A stretch of DNA of 64,000 bases from an uncultured Comamonadaceae bacterium (lineage in GTDB: Bacteria; Pseudomonadota; Gammaproteobacteria; Burkholderiales; Burkholderiaceae), in NCBI GenBank assembly GCA_946482595.1, contig CAMLSD010000006.1:1-64000 (forward strand), given 5' to 3'. The notes below the pieces were generated by a model. That model was not told the origin of the DNA. It worked only from the letters and a program-made list of their open reading frames with translations, and did no database searches. Positions 42,565 through 50,180 of the stretch are shown one piece after another; position 1 is the stretch's first letter; every line of letters starts with the position of its first letter. A program made the position numbers and the translations under genes.

Positions 42565-42736
42565 TGCGGCGTGCTGCCGTGGGGTGATGCGGTCGCCAGC
42601 AAGCGTCCGCTGCTGGTCTGCCGAGGGCGCACTGCCCCCGGCGCCCTGACCGGGCCAACCTCACGCGCCCATCGCGCCGACACCTTCCCTGCGTGCTGTG
42701 GCCGCAGGCGTTTCGTCGAGTTCTTGCGAGGTCCAC

Positions 42737-43135
42737 ATGGTCTTCATTTCACTTCGCCTCGGAGGGTACCGAGGCCTTCCTGCGCTGATGCTCGTGGCAT
42801 CGGCATCCATCGCCCAGGCTCAGGCCCAGGGCCTGCCCGACCCCGCCCGGCGCGCCGACCCGCTCGACGCCCAGGCGCGCGTGCCGACGGTGGTCTACCA
42901 GTCGCCGCTGCAGGGCTATCGCCGGCTCGGCGAGGACACCCGCCTCGACTGGAAAGCCGCCAATGACCAGGTGACCCGCATCGGCGGCTGGCGCGCCTAC
43001 GCCCGTGAGGCGCAGCAGCCCGAGCCGGCCGTGTCCCCGCCCGCCTCGGCCGGTGTACCGCCACGTGCGCCCGCACCTGCACCTGCACCCGCACCCGCAC
43101 CCGCACCGGCCCACGGTGGCCACCGGATGCACTGA
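42737..43135 (+). CDS. Periplasmic protein with Pro-Ala repeat and His tail
   Basis: A 132-residue protein with a signal peptide (cleaved near AQAQA), a small conserved region containing VVYQSPLQGYRRLG and DTRLDWKAANDQVTRIGGW, and a C-terminal alternating Pro/Ala stretch (about 108-125) ending in HGGHRMH. I have seen the conserved segment in proteins preceding TolC-like metal-efflux genes in Burkholderiales. It has no named function. The alternating tail, coded by repeats of CACCTG/CACCCG type, may bind copper through its final His and Met. Confidence 0.6.
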   Translation: MVFISLRLGGYRGLPALMLVASASIAQAQAQGLPDPARRADPLDAQARVPTVVYQSPLQGYRRLGEDTRLDWKAANDQVTRIGGWRAYAREAQQPEPAVSPPASAGVPPRAPAPAPAPAPAPAPAHGGHRMH

Positions 43136-43145
43136 GGAGACCACG

Positions 43146-44600
43146 ATGATTCGACTTCTACCGTGGACCGGCCTTCGGCCCCGAGCGCTGCCCGTGCGTC
43201 TGGCCAGCCTGTCTGCGCTGGCGCTGGCGCTGGCGCTCACCGGATGCGCATCGTTCACCCCGGACGCAGGCCTGGGCGTTGTGCAGCAGGCCACCGAGGC
43301 ACGCCTGGGCACGCCGGTGCAACTGGCCTGGGCACGCCAGCCCGAGGACCTGGACCGCATCGCGCAACGTGTGGCCGAACTGCTGTCCGGCCCGCTGGGC
43401 ATGGATGCGGCGGTCCAGGTGGCCCTGCTGAACAACCGGGGTCTGCAGGCGGCCTATGCCGAACTGGGCATCACCGAGGCCGAGGTCGTGCAGGCCGCAC
43501 GCCTGCCCAACCCGGGGTTCAGCTTCGGACGCATGACCCAGGGTGACGAGATCGAGCTGGAGCGCGGCCTTCACGTCAATCTGGCCCGGCTGGTGGCGAT
43601 GCCGCTGGTGCAGCGCGTCGAGGCGCGCCGGCTCGAGCAGGTGCGCACCGCTGTTGCGATGCAGGTGCTCTCGCTCGCAGCCGACACGCGCAAGGCCTGG
43701 GTGCAGGCCGTGGCGGCCGAGGAATCGGTGCGCTACAGCCAGCAGGTGATGCAGGCGGCCGAGGCCGGTGCCGAACTGGCCCGCCGCATGGCCCAGGTGG
43801 GCAACTTCAACAAGCTGCAGCAGGCGCGTGAGCAGGGCTTCTATGCCGATGCGGCGCTGAACCTCGCGCGTGCCGAGCAGCACCAGCGCAGCACCCGCGA
43901 ACGCCTGACACGCCTGATGGGCCTGTGGGGCGAGCAGACGGGCTTCAGGCTGCCCGAGCGCCTGCCTGACCTGCCGAGCCAGCCGCGCGAACTGCCGGAC
44001 ATCGAACGCACAGCGCTGGCGCAGCGGCTCGACGTCGCGGCGGCACGCCTGGGTGCCGAGGCCACGGCGCGCAACCTCGGCCTGACGCGCACCACGCGTT
44101 TCGTCAACGTGCTCGAGCTGGGCCTGGTGCGCAACAGTTCCAATGAGGCTCCGACGCAAAAAGGCTGGGAGATCAGCCTGGAGCTGCCGCTGTTCGACTG
44201 GGGCGGCGCCCGTGTGGCGCGGGCTGAAGCCGTGTACATGCAGGCCCTGCACCGCGCGGCCGAAACGGCCATCAATGCCCGCTCCGAGGTGCGCGAGGCC
44301 TATGGCGCCTATCGCTCGGCCTGGGACATCGCGAAGCACCAGCGCGACGAGATCGTGCCGCTGAAGGCGCGCATCGCCGAGGAGAACCTGCTGCGCTACA
44401 ACGGCATGCTCATCGGCGTGTTCGAACTGCTGGCGGATGCTCGCTCCCAGATTGCCAGCGTCAACGGCGCGATCGACGCGCTGCGCGACTTCTGGATCGC
44501 CCAGGCCGACCTCGACATGGCCCTGGTGGGCAAACCCAGTCTGAGTACTTCGGTCCGACCGGTCACAGCGAGCGCCGCGTCGGGCGACGCGGGGCACTGA
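43146..44600 (+). CDS. Outer-membrane efflux lipoprotein, TolC family
   Basis: A 484-residue TolC-like outer membrane factor. A lipoprotein signal with LTGCAS places the acylated Cys at about residue 37. Two halves of long coiled-coil helices follow, with family motifs ALLNNRGLQAAYAELGITEAEVVQA and NEAPTQKGWEISLELPLFDWG. It would provide a copper/silver exit channel. It starts 11 bases after the small periplasmic gene and is followed by a repeat-containing gap and the multicopper oxidase. There is no cognate MFP or RND gene immediately beside it. Confidence 0.88.
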   Translation: MIRLLPWTGLRPRALPVRLASLSALALALALTGCASFTPDAGLGVVQQATEARLGTPVQLAWARQPEDLDRIAQRVAELLSGPLGMDAAVQVALLNNRGLQAAYAELGITEAEVVQAARLPNPGFSFGRMTQGDEIELERGLHVNLARLVAMPLVQRVEARRLEQVRTAVAMQVLSLAADTRKAWVQAVAAEESVRYSQQVMQAAEAGAELARRMAQVGNFNKLQQAREQGFYADAALNLARAEQHQRSTRERLTRLMGLWGEQTGFRLPERLPDLPSQPRELPDIERTALAQRLDVAAARLGAEATARNLGLTRTTRFVNVLELGLVRNSSNEAPTQKGWEISLELPLFDWGGARVARAEAVYMQALHRAAETAINARSEVREAYGAYRSAWDIAKHQRDEIVPLKARIAEENLLRYNGMLIGVFELLADARSQIASVNGAIDALRDFWIAQADLDMALVGKPSLSTSVRPVTASAASGDAGH

Positions 44601-44762
44601 GAAGGTGTGAAGGAACCCGCCATGCCCGCTCAATCCCCCCGAACGCACCGGCTCGGCGTTGCAAATGCGCGCCGTAGCCCGAGCTACGGCTGTGCTTTGC
44701 GCCTTGACCCGGCACGCCCGGGTGGCCTGCTCGGCCACGCCGGATTCATTCACACCTTCTGA
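44601..44762. repeat. MITE-like nested inverted repeats before the multicopper oxidase
   Basis: A 12-bp perfect inverted repeat (AGAAGGTGTGAA at 44601-44612, its complement TTCACACCTTCT at about 44750-44761) encloses a roughly 160-base segment. Inside is a long imperfect stem centred on CCGTAGC-CCGA-GCTACGG, with GCAAATGCGC on one arm and a variant on the other. This looks like a non-autonomous palindromic element or a REP-type unit, and could act as a processing or termination site. Confidence 0.6.
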
Positions 44763-44788
44763 GCCTGGAACTGCAAAGAGGAATCCCC

Positions 44789-46204
44789 ATGTTCTCCAGA
44801 AGAAACTTCCTGGGCGGCGCCGGCCTGGCCGCAGCCGCCGTCACGGCCAGCACCGTCAGCAAGGTGGCGATGGCCGCCCTGCCCGAGCCGGTGATCCAGA
44901 CCCGGCCTGACACCATGCCACCGCTGGTGCCCAACTCCGGCCGACCCTACAACCCGGTGGTCACGCTCAATGGCTGGACCTTGCCCTGGCGCATGAACAA
45001 TGGCGTCAAGGAGTTCCATCTGGTGGCCGAACCCGTGGTGCGCGAGATGGCTCCCGGCTTCAAGGCCCACCTGTGGGGCTACAACGGACAGAGTCCCGGG
45101 CCGACCATCGAGGTCGTGGAGGGCGACCGCGTGCGCCTGTTCGTGACCAACAAGCTGGGCGAGCTCACCAGCATCCACTGGCATGGCCAGCGACTGCCCA
45201 ACGGCATGGACGGCGTGACGGGGCTGAACCAGCCCGGCATCCCGCCCGGCAAGACCTATGTCTACGAGTTCGTGGCACGCCGACCCGGCACCTTCATGTA
45301 CCACCCCCATGCCGACGAGATGGTGCAGATGGCCATGGGCATGATGGGCTTCTGGGTCACGCACCCCAAGGGCAGGCACCCGCTGATCGACGAGGTCGAC
45401 CGTGACTTCTGCTTCCTGCTCAACGCCTATGACATCGACCCGGGCAGTGCCACGCCGAAGATCATGACGATGCTGGACTTCAACCTGTGGAGCTGGAACA
45501 GCCGCATCTTCCCCGGCATCGACCCGCTGGTCGTGCGCCACATGGACAAGGTGCGCATCCGGGTGGGCAACCTGACGATGACCAACCACCCGATCCACCT
45601 GCACGGCCATGAGTTCCTGATCACCGGCACCGACGGCGGCCCCACGCCGAAGAGCACGCGCCAGTACGAGGTGACGACCGACATCGCCGTGGGCCAGATG
45701 CGGCAGATCGACTTCCTGGCCGACGAAGAGGGCGACTGGGCCTTCCACTGCCACAAGAGCCACCACACGATGAACGCAATGGGCCATGACGTGCCGACCA
45801 TGATCGGTGTCGACCACAGCCAGGTCGCGCGGCAGATCACCCGCCTCGTGCCTGACTACATGGTCATGGGCGAGCGTGGCATGAAGGACATGACCGAGAT
45901 GGAGATGCCGCTGCCCGACAACACGGCGCCGATGATGGCCGGCGAAGGCCCGTTCGGCGCCGTCGGCATGGGCGGCATGTTCAGCGTGGTGAAGGTCCGT
46001 CGGGACCAGAAGCGCGGTGACTACAGCGATCCCGGCTGGTATCAGCACCCGCCCGGCACGGTGGCCTACGAGTTCACCGGCAGCCTGCCCGACCCGGCCC
46101 GATTCAAGGCCGAGAGCGCGGGTGTCATGCCGGCGGTCGCGCGGCCGGCGCAGGACGTCGAAGTCCGGGTGCGCAAGCCGTCCGGTGGCCACGGACGCCA
46201 TTGA
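44789..46204 (+). CDS. Multicopper oxidase (Tat-exported)
   Basis: A 471-residue multicopper oxidase. The N-terminus SRRNFLGGAGLAAAAVTAS is a twin-arginine signal. All copper motifs are visible in order: HWHGQRLPNG, TFMYHPHADEM, HPIHLHGHEF and HCHKSHHTMNAM. Relatives oxidise Cu(I) in the periplasm or contribute to copper and manganese tolerance. A Met-rich stretch (residues about 365-410, with several Met-x-Met) may bind Cu(I). It precedes the cupredoxin gene by 54 bases and shares its operon. Confidence 0.92.
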   Translation: MFSRRNFLGGAGLAAAAVTASTVSKVAMAALPEPVIQTRPDTMPPLVPNSGRPYNPVVTLNGWTLPWRMNNGVKEFHLVAEPVVREMAPGFKAHLWGYNGQSPGPTIEVVEGDRVRLFVTNKLGELTSIHWHGQRLPNGMDGVTGLNQPGIPPGKTYVYEFVARRPGTFMYHPHADEMVQMAMGMMGFWVTHPKGRHPLIDEVDRDFCFLLNAYDIDPGSATPKIMTMLDFNLWSWNSRIFPGIDPLVVRHMDKVRIRVGNLTMTNHPIHLHGHEFLITGTDGGPTPKSTRQYEVTTDIAVGQMRQIDFLADEEGDWAFHCHKSHHTMNAMGHDVPTMIGVDHSQVARQITRLVPDYMVMGERGMKDMTEMEMPLPDNTAPMMAGEGPFGAVGMGGMFSVVKVRRDQKRGDYSDPGWYQHPPGTVAYEFTGSLPDPARFKAESAGVMPAVARPAQDVEVRVRKPSGGHGRH

Positions 46205-46258
46205 GACCCTGCCGGAACGCCTGCCGGCAGCAACCAACCTCCTCGAAAGGAAAGACCC

Positions 46259-46753
46259 ATGCGAATGAACAAGCGCGAGATCCTTGCCGCGGCAGCGGCC
46301 TGGCTCGTCACCGGGGGCGCACATGCTCACGGCGACGCAGGACATGCGAAAAAGGCAGCTCCCGTCCGCAAGGAACAAAAGGACTGGGGCATCGCCGGTG
46401 ATGCCAAGGCGGCAAAGCGGACCATCGAGGTGCGCATGCTTGACACGATGCGCTTCGAGCCGGACCGGATCACTGTGCGCCTTGGCGAGACGGTGCGCTT
46501 CATCCACCGAAACGCCGGCAAGGTCATGCACGAATTCGTCATCGGCACGCCAGCCGAGAACGCGAAGCATGCCGAACTGATGGTGAAGTTCCCCGACATG
46601 GAGCACGACGAGCCCTACATGGCGCACGTCGCCCCGGGCAAGACCGGCGAGATCGTCTGGACCTTCAACCGCGCCGGCACCTTCGAGTTCGCCTGCCTGA
46701 TTGCAGGTCACTATCAGGCGGGCATGGTCGGCACGATCACCGTGTCGGCCTGA
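46259..46753 (+). CDS. Cupredoxin-domain copper-binding protein
   Basis: A 164-residue secreted protein with an early His-rich stretch (HAHGDAGHAKK) and a cupredoxin domain in the C-terminal half. The type 1 copper ligands are recognisable: His in VMHEFVIGT, Cys in FACLIAGHYQAGM, plus the His and Met of that motif. It probably carries Cu or electrons between the multicopper oxidase and downstream cytochrome c. The start is either 46259 (ATG) or 46265. Confidence 0.87.
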   Translation: MRMNKREILAAAAAWLVTGGAHAHGDAGHAKKAAPVRKEQKDWGIAGDAKAAKRTIEVRMLDTMRFEPDRITVRLGETVRFIHRNAGKVMHEFVIGTPAENAKHAELMVKFPDMEHDEPYMAHVAPGKTGEIVWTFNRAGTFEFACLIAGHYQAGMVGTITVSA

Positions 46754-46821
46754 GCCCGGCACGGCAGCTGAATCTCGTTTGCCGGCCACCGTGCGACCAC
46801 CCCAACGACCCAGGAGTCCCC

Positions 46822-47166
46822 ATGAAGATCCTTGCCTGTGCGCTTTCTGCCTTCGCCCTGCTGGGCGGCCCCGCCCTGGCGCAGCAGAAGCCTGACGATC
46901 ACGCCGCACACCACACCGCCAGCCCGGCTGCCGCCGGCGCTGCGGACCTCGCCGATGGTGAGGTCCGCAAGATCGACAAGGAGGCCGGCAAGCTGACCTT
47001 GAAACACGGCGAGCTCAGGAACCTCGACATGCCCGGCATGACCATGGTCTTCCAGGTGAAGGAGGCTGCGCTGCTGGACAACGTGAAGGTGGGCGACAAG
47101 GTGAGGTTCCGCGCTGAAAAGGCCGGTAGCGCCTATGTCGTGACCGTCATCGAGCCTGCGAAGTGA
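46822..47166 (+). CDS. CusF-like periplasmic copper-binding protein
   Basis: A 114-residue CusF/CopK-type metallochaperone. A signal peptide is cleaved near ALAQQK and is followed by a His-rich linker (DDHAAHHT). The small OB-fold then shows GEVRKIDKEAGKLTLKHGE and the Met-containing metal loop LDMPGMTMVFQVK that supplies the Met ligands. In E. coli CusF a Trp next to the site forms a cation-pi contact with Cu(I); I do not see the Trp here. It ends the multicopper oxidase operon. Confidence 0.87.
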   Translation: MKILACALSAFALLGGPALAQQKPDDHAAHHTASPAAAGAADLADGEVRKIDKEAGKLTLKHGELRNLDMPGMTMVFQVKEAALLDNVKVGDKVRFRAEKAGSAYVVTVIEPAK

Positions 47167-47256
47167 TCGTCGGGCGTGATGCTTCGCGCGCCGGCGGGCA
47201 CGCCACCGGGCGGGCAAGCCCCCGGTGGCGCTTCATCACGCCTCGTGCGCCAGGCC

Positions 47257-47297
47257 TTGACGTGCGTCAACGGCTCGTCGAGACGTCCGCATAGGAT
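47257..47297 (+). promoter_or_regulatory. FNR/Dnr-type box and -10 of the cytochrome c/copper operon
   Basis: TTGACGTGCGTCAA (47257-47270) is a perfect palindrome of the FNR/Dnr family form TTGAY-N4-RTCAA. A -10-like TAGGAT lies at 47292-47297, placing the dyad centre (47263.5) about 40 bases before the expected transcription start, the class II activator position. It precedes a gene at 47337-47349 and the cytochrome c cluster. Confidence 0.55.
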
Positions 47298-47336
47298 TGA
47301 CTCATCCGGCGCTGTCGCGTCGGCCGAGCACGTCCC

Positions 47337-47786
47337 ATGCCACCACTGATGAACTTCCAACGACCCCGCCGCATTGCGGCTGTGTTGTTGTTCGTGTGGC
47401 TATTCTCGGTGGCCGCGAGCTGGGCCAATGCGTGCCTCGTTCAGCCGGTGATCGATCCCGCGAGCGCACACGGACATCACGGGTGGGTGTCCGCGGGGGC
47501 GACCGCTGCCGATGCGCAACGATCGGCCAGTGGTGGTGCAGCGCACGAACCCGATCCGGCGCAGACGCTCTGTGCCGAGTTCTGCGGCGCCGGGCAGCAG
47601 CTGGTCGCGAAGCCACAGCCCACCAAGGGTGATGGCGCGGTGGACGCCCCGTTGCATCCCCCGACGGCACTTCTGGCCTGGCCGGCTTTCGCGCCGACCC
47701 CGCTCGAGCTGCCATGGCGCCCTCTGGCGGCGCCCCTCCCACCAGGCCCGTGTGCGGCCATCGTGTTCCTGCGATTGACGCTGTAG
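47337..47786 (+). CDS. Small secreted protein with Cys pair, copper-associated
   Basis: A 149-residue hydrophobic-start protein. A signal or transmembrane segment covers about 13-32, a His-rich short stretch follows (AHGHHGW), then LCAEFCGAGQQLV with two Cys, and the C-terminal half is Pro- and Ala-rich with a final hydrophobic stretch. The pattern resembles small DUF2946-type proteins encoded in copper islands. A start at ATG 47349 would shorten it by four residues. No function can be named. Confidence 0.5.
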   Translation: MPPLMNFQRPRRIAAVLLFVWLFSVAASWANACLVQPVIDPASAHGHHGWVSAGATAADAQRSASGGAAHEPDPAQTLCAEFCGAGQQLVAKPQPTKGDGAVDAPLHPPTALLAWPAFAPTPLELPWRPLAAPLPPGPCAAIVFLRLTL

Positions 47787-47928
47787 CTCCTGTTCCGCGG
47801 TGACACGTCTGCGCGGCAAGCCCGCCTGCACGTCGTCACACGCCCCTGCCGTTCCCGATGACACCCCGGGAGCGGCTCATCCGCCGTCGTCAGACGGCCC
47901 TCGATCCCGTTCCAACAGGAGTCTGATC

Positions 47929-48393
47929 ATGACCACCCTCCGTTCGCTGTCGCTGGCCACCTTGCTGGCCGTCACGCTCACCGCCTGCGCCCAGAATCCG
48001 ACCGGCCCTGTGGGCCCTGAGCATGCTGCCCATCACCCGGCGGGCGCACCGGCGCCCGCAACGGCACCTGCCGACCGCATGGCGATGATGGATGCGCACA
48101 TGGCCAGGATGCGCGACATGCATGAAAAGATGGTGCGCGCGACCACACCGCAGGAGCGCCAGGCGCTGATGGCAGAACACATGAAGCTGATGCACGACGG
48201 CATGGCCATGATGGGAGGCATGGGCCGAGGCGGCACCGGGATGGGCATGTGTGCCACCGGCCCGGGCGGTGCTGCCAGCGGGCCGATGGGCATGGCGGCA
48301 TGCCAGCAGATGATGGAAAAGCGCATGGACATGATGCAGTCCATGATGCAGATGATGATGGACCGAATGGGTCCGCCGGCGCCGGGTCGCTGA
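47929..48393 (+). CDS. Met-rich lipoprotein
   Basis: A 154-residue protein with a lipoprotein signal (LTACAQN, acylated Cys near residue 20) and extraordinary Met content: runs such as DRMAMMDAHMARM, KLMHDGMAMMGGMGRG and EKRMDMMQSMMQMMMDRM. Such domains bind Cu(I) and Ag(I) by thioether sulphur. It precedes the cytochrome c gene, four bases apart, and should sit in the inner face of the outer membrane or periplasm. Confidence 0.75.
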   Translation: MTTLRSLSLATLLAVTLTACAQNPTGPVGPEHAAHHPAGAPAPATAPADRMAMMDAHMARMRDMHEKMVRATTPQERQALMAEHMKLMHDGMAMMGGMGRGGTGMGMCATGPGGAASGPMGMAACQQMMEKRMDMMQSMMQMMMDRMGPPAPGR

Positions 48394-48396
48394 GCC

Positions 48397-48888
48397 ATGG
48401 TGCGCACCAGGAAGTCCTGGCCGGCGGTGGCGCTGGCGACGGGTGTCCTTGCCGCGGCGGCGGTCGGCGCGTCGATGTTCTGGAACACGGAGCGCGGTGT
48501 CGATCGATCGGTCCGCCTGCGGCCGGACGATGCAGCCGTCACGGCGCTTGGGCGGAAGGTCTACGCGGCGCAGTGTGCTGCCTGTCACGGCGCGCGGCTG
48601 GAGGGCCAGCCGAACTGGCGAGAGCGCCGCCCGGATGGCCGACTGCCGGCGCCGCCGCACGACGCAAGCGGGCACACCTGGCACCACCCGGATGAGGTCT
48701 TGCTGCGCATCACCAGACAAGGTGTGGCCCGGGCCGCGAACCTGAAGGACTACGTGTCGGACATGCCCGCCTACGAGGGTGTGCTCAGCGATGCCGAGAT
48801 CGTCGCCGCGCTTTCGTGGATCAAGTCCCAGTGGCCGGCGGACATCCGTGCGCGCCACGATGAAATCAATCGTTCGACGGGGCGTTGA
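48397..48888 (+). CDS. Cytochrome c (class I, membrane-anchored)
   Basis: A 163-residue c-type cytochrome. The N-terminus is an uncleaved or cleaved transmembrane helix (9-28). The heme attachment CAACH is at 60-64 and the sixth-ligand Met is in SDMPAYEG. It lies between the Met-rich lipoprotein and the beta-propeller gene in what looks like one operon. Electrons from periplasmic Cu(I) oxidation could enter respiration through such a cytochrome, although this is inference. Confidence 0.87.
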   Translation: MVRTRKSWPAVALATGVLAAAAVGASMFWNTERGVDRSVRLRPDDAAVTALGRKVYAAQCAACHGARLEGQPNWRERRPDGRLPAPPHDASGHTWHHPDEVLLRITRQGVARAANLKDYVSDMPAYEGVLSDAEIVAALSWIKSQWPADIRARHDEINRSTGR

Positions 48889-48908
48889 CCTCGTCAAGGA
48901 GAACTCAC

Positions 48909-49916
48909 ATGTTTCTGGTCAGATTGTTGTTGCGCATGGCGCTTGCGCTCGGTGCGGCCCATGCCCTGGCCGCACCCACCGGGACGGTCTTCACCGCCAA
49001 TGAGCGGGAGGGCTCGATCAGTCGGATCGATCTCGCTTCCGGCACGGTCAGCACGAGCAGGATCGACATCGCGCCGCACAACGTGCAGGTGTCGCCCGAC
49101 GGCCGCTGGCTGCTCGCCACCGGCATGCCGCGCAGCGCCGACCACAAGTCGCACGCCATGGGCGCGATGAGCGGCCTGCTGCTGGTGTTTCGCATCGACG
49201 ATCTCGATCAGCCGGTGCAAACCCTTCCTGCCGGCGACCACCCGGCCCACGTCGTGACGGACCTGGAGGGCAAGCGGGCCTTCGTGACCGATTCAGGCGC
49301 CGGCGCAGTACGGGTGTTCGATCTCCAATCGGGCCAGGAGGTGGGTCGGATCGCCACGGGACGCTATCCGCACGGACTGCGCCTGAGCCCGGATGGCACC
49401 ACGCTGTACGTGGCGACGATGAAGTCCGACGCCGTGTCCGTCGTCGACGTCGCCAGTCTGAAGGAAACGGCGCGCATCAAGGTCGGCAAGGCGCCGGTGC
49501 AGGTCGGCGTCGCCGCGGACGGCAAGCTGGCCTTCGTCTCGCTCAGCGGCGAGAACCGGCTCGGCCTGATCGATACCTCCAGGCACGCGCTGATCGGCAA
49601 GGTGCCGGTGGCGCGCGTGCCCATCCAGATGTTCGCCACGCCCGACGGCCGGCAGGTCTACGTTGCGAACCAGGGCAGCGCCGCCGCGCCTGACGATCGC
49701 GTGACGGTGATCGATCCCGCGACGCGCAAGGTGCTTTCGACGATCACTGCGGGCAAGGGTGCACACGGCGTGGCGATGAGTGGTGATGGTGCCTATGTTT
49801 TCGTCACCAATATCGAGGACGCGACGGTGTCGGTGATCGACACCATCGCCCGCCGGGTTGTGGCGACCCACCGCGTGGGTGCCGGGCCGAACGGCGTGAG
49901 CTTCAGGGCGCCATGA
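48909..49916 (+). CDS. YncE-like beta-propeller protein
   Basis: A 335-residue protein with a signal peptide (cleaved near ALAAPT) and six to seven WD-like blades: GTVFTANEREGSISRIDL, RWLLATGMPRSADH, GTTLYVATMKSDAVSVVD, LAFVSLSGENRLGLIDT, RQVYVANQG and YVFVTNIEDATVSVIDT. Such YncE/SMP-30-like propellers are periplasmic and often appear beside copper or cytochrome genes; their ligand is unclear. It ends four bases into the DUF2933 gene region. Confidence 0.82.
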   Translation: MFLVRLLLRMALALGAAHALAAPTGTVFTANEREGSISRIDLASGTVSTSRIDIAPHNVQVSPDGRWLLATGMPRSADHKSHAMGAMSGLLLVFRIDDLDQPVQTLPAGDHPAHVVTDLEGKRAFVTDSGAGAVRVFDLQSGQEVGRIATGRYPHGLRLSPDGTTLYVATMKSDAVSVVDVASLKETARIKVGKAPVQVGVAADGKLAFVSLSGENRLGLIDTSRHALIGKVPVARVPIQMFATPDGRQVYVANQGSAAAPDDRVTVIDPATRKVLSTITAGKGAHGVAMSGDGAYVFVTNIEDATVSVIDTIARRVVATHRVGAGPNGVSFRAP

Positions 49917-49927
49917 GGAGCCGTTCC

Positions 49928-50176
49928 ATGAAACACCTTGGCAATGCATCGCGGGCACATGGTGCCGTGTCGGGTCGCACGTCCTTCACCGTCGCGCTGG
50001 TGATGGTCGGGCTGATCGGTGGGTTCTATCTGCTGCGGGAACACTGGGACCATGCCGTTGGCCTGTGGCCCTACCTGCTCTTGCTCGCGTGCCCGGTGAT
50101 GCACCTCTTCCATGGCCACGCGCGCCACCATGCAAAGGGCGGGAAACGGGACGATCCCGGCCCGCACGGGGGCTGA
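49928..50176 (+). CDS. DUF2933 membrane protein
   Basis: An 82-residue protein with two hydrophobic segments (about 21-40 and 48-60). Its C-terminus [21 protein letters not shown] is the DUF2933 pattern: a Cys, Met and multiple His after a membrane helix. These small proteins are common in copper or silver operons of proteobacteria. The start at ATG 49928 has GAGGAG at good spacing; an earlier ATG at 49913 overlaps the propeller stop. Confidence 0.75.
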   Translation: MKHLGNASRAHGAVSGRTSFTVALVMVGLIGGFYLLREHWDHAVGLWPYLLLLACPVMHLFHGHARHHAKGGKRDDPGPHGG

Positions 50177-50180
50177 TGCG

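Noticed and set aside
44750..46909. Very long antisense open frame across the multicopper oxidase and cupredoxin
   Set aside because: It spans two clear genes on the other strand, has no start context and no family pattern.
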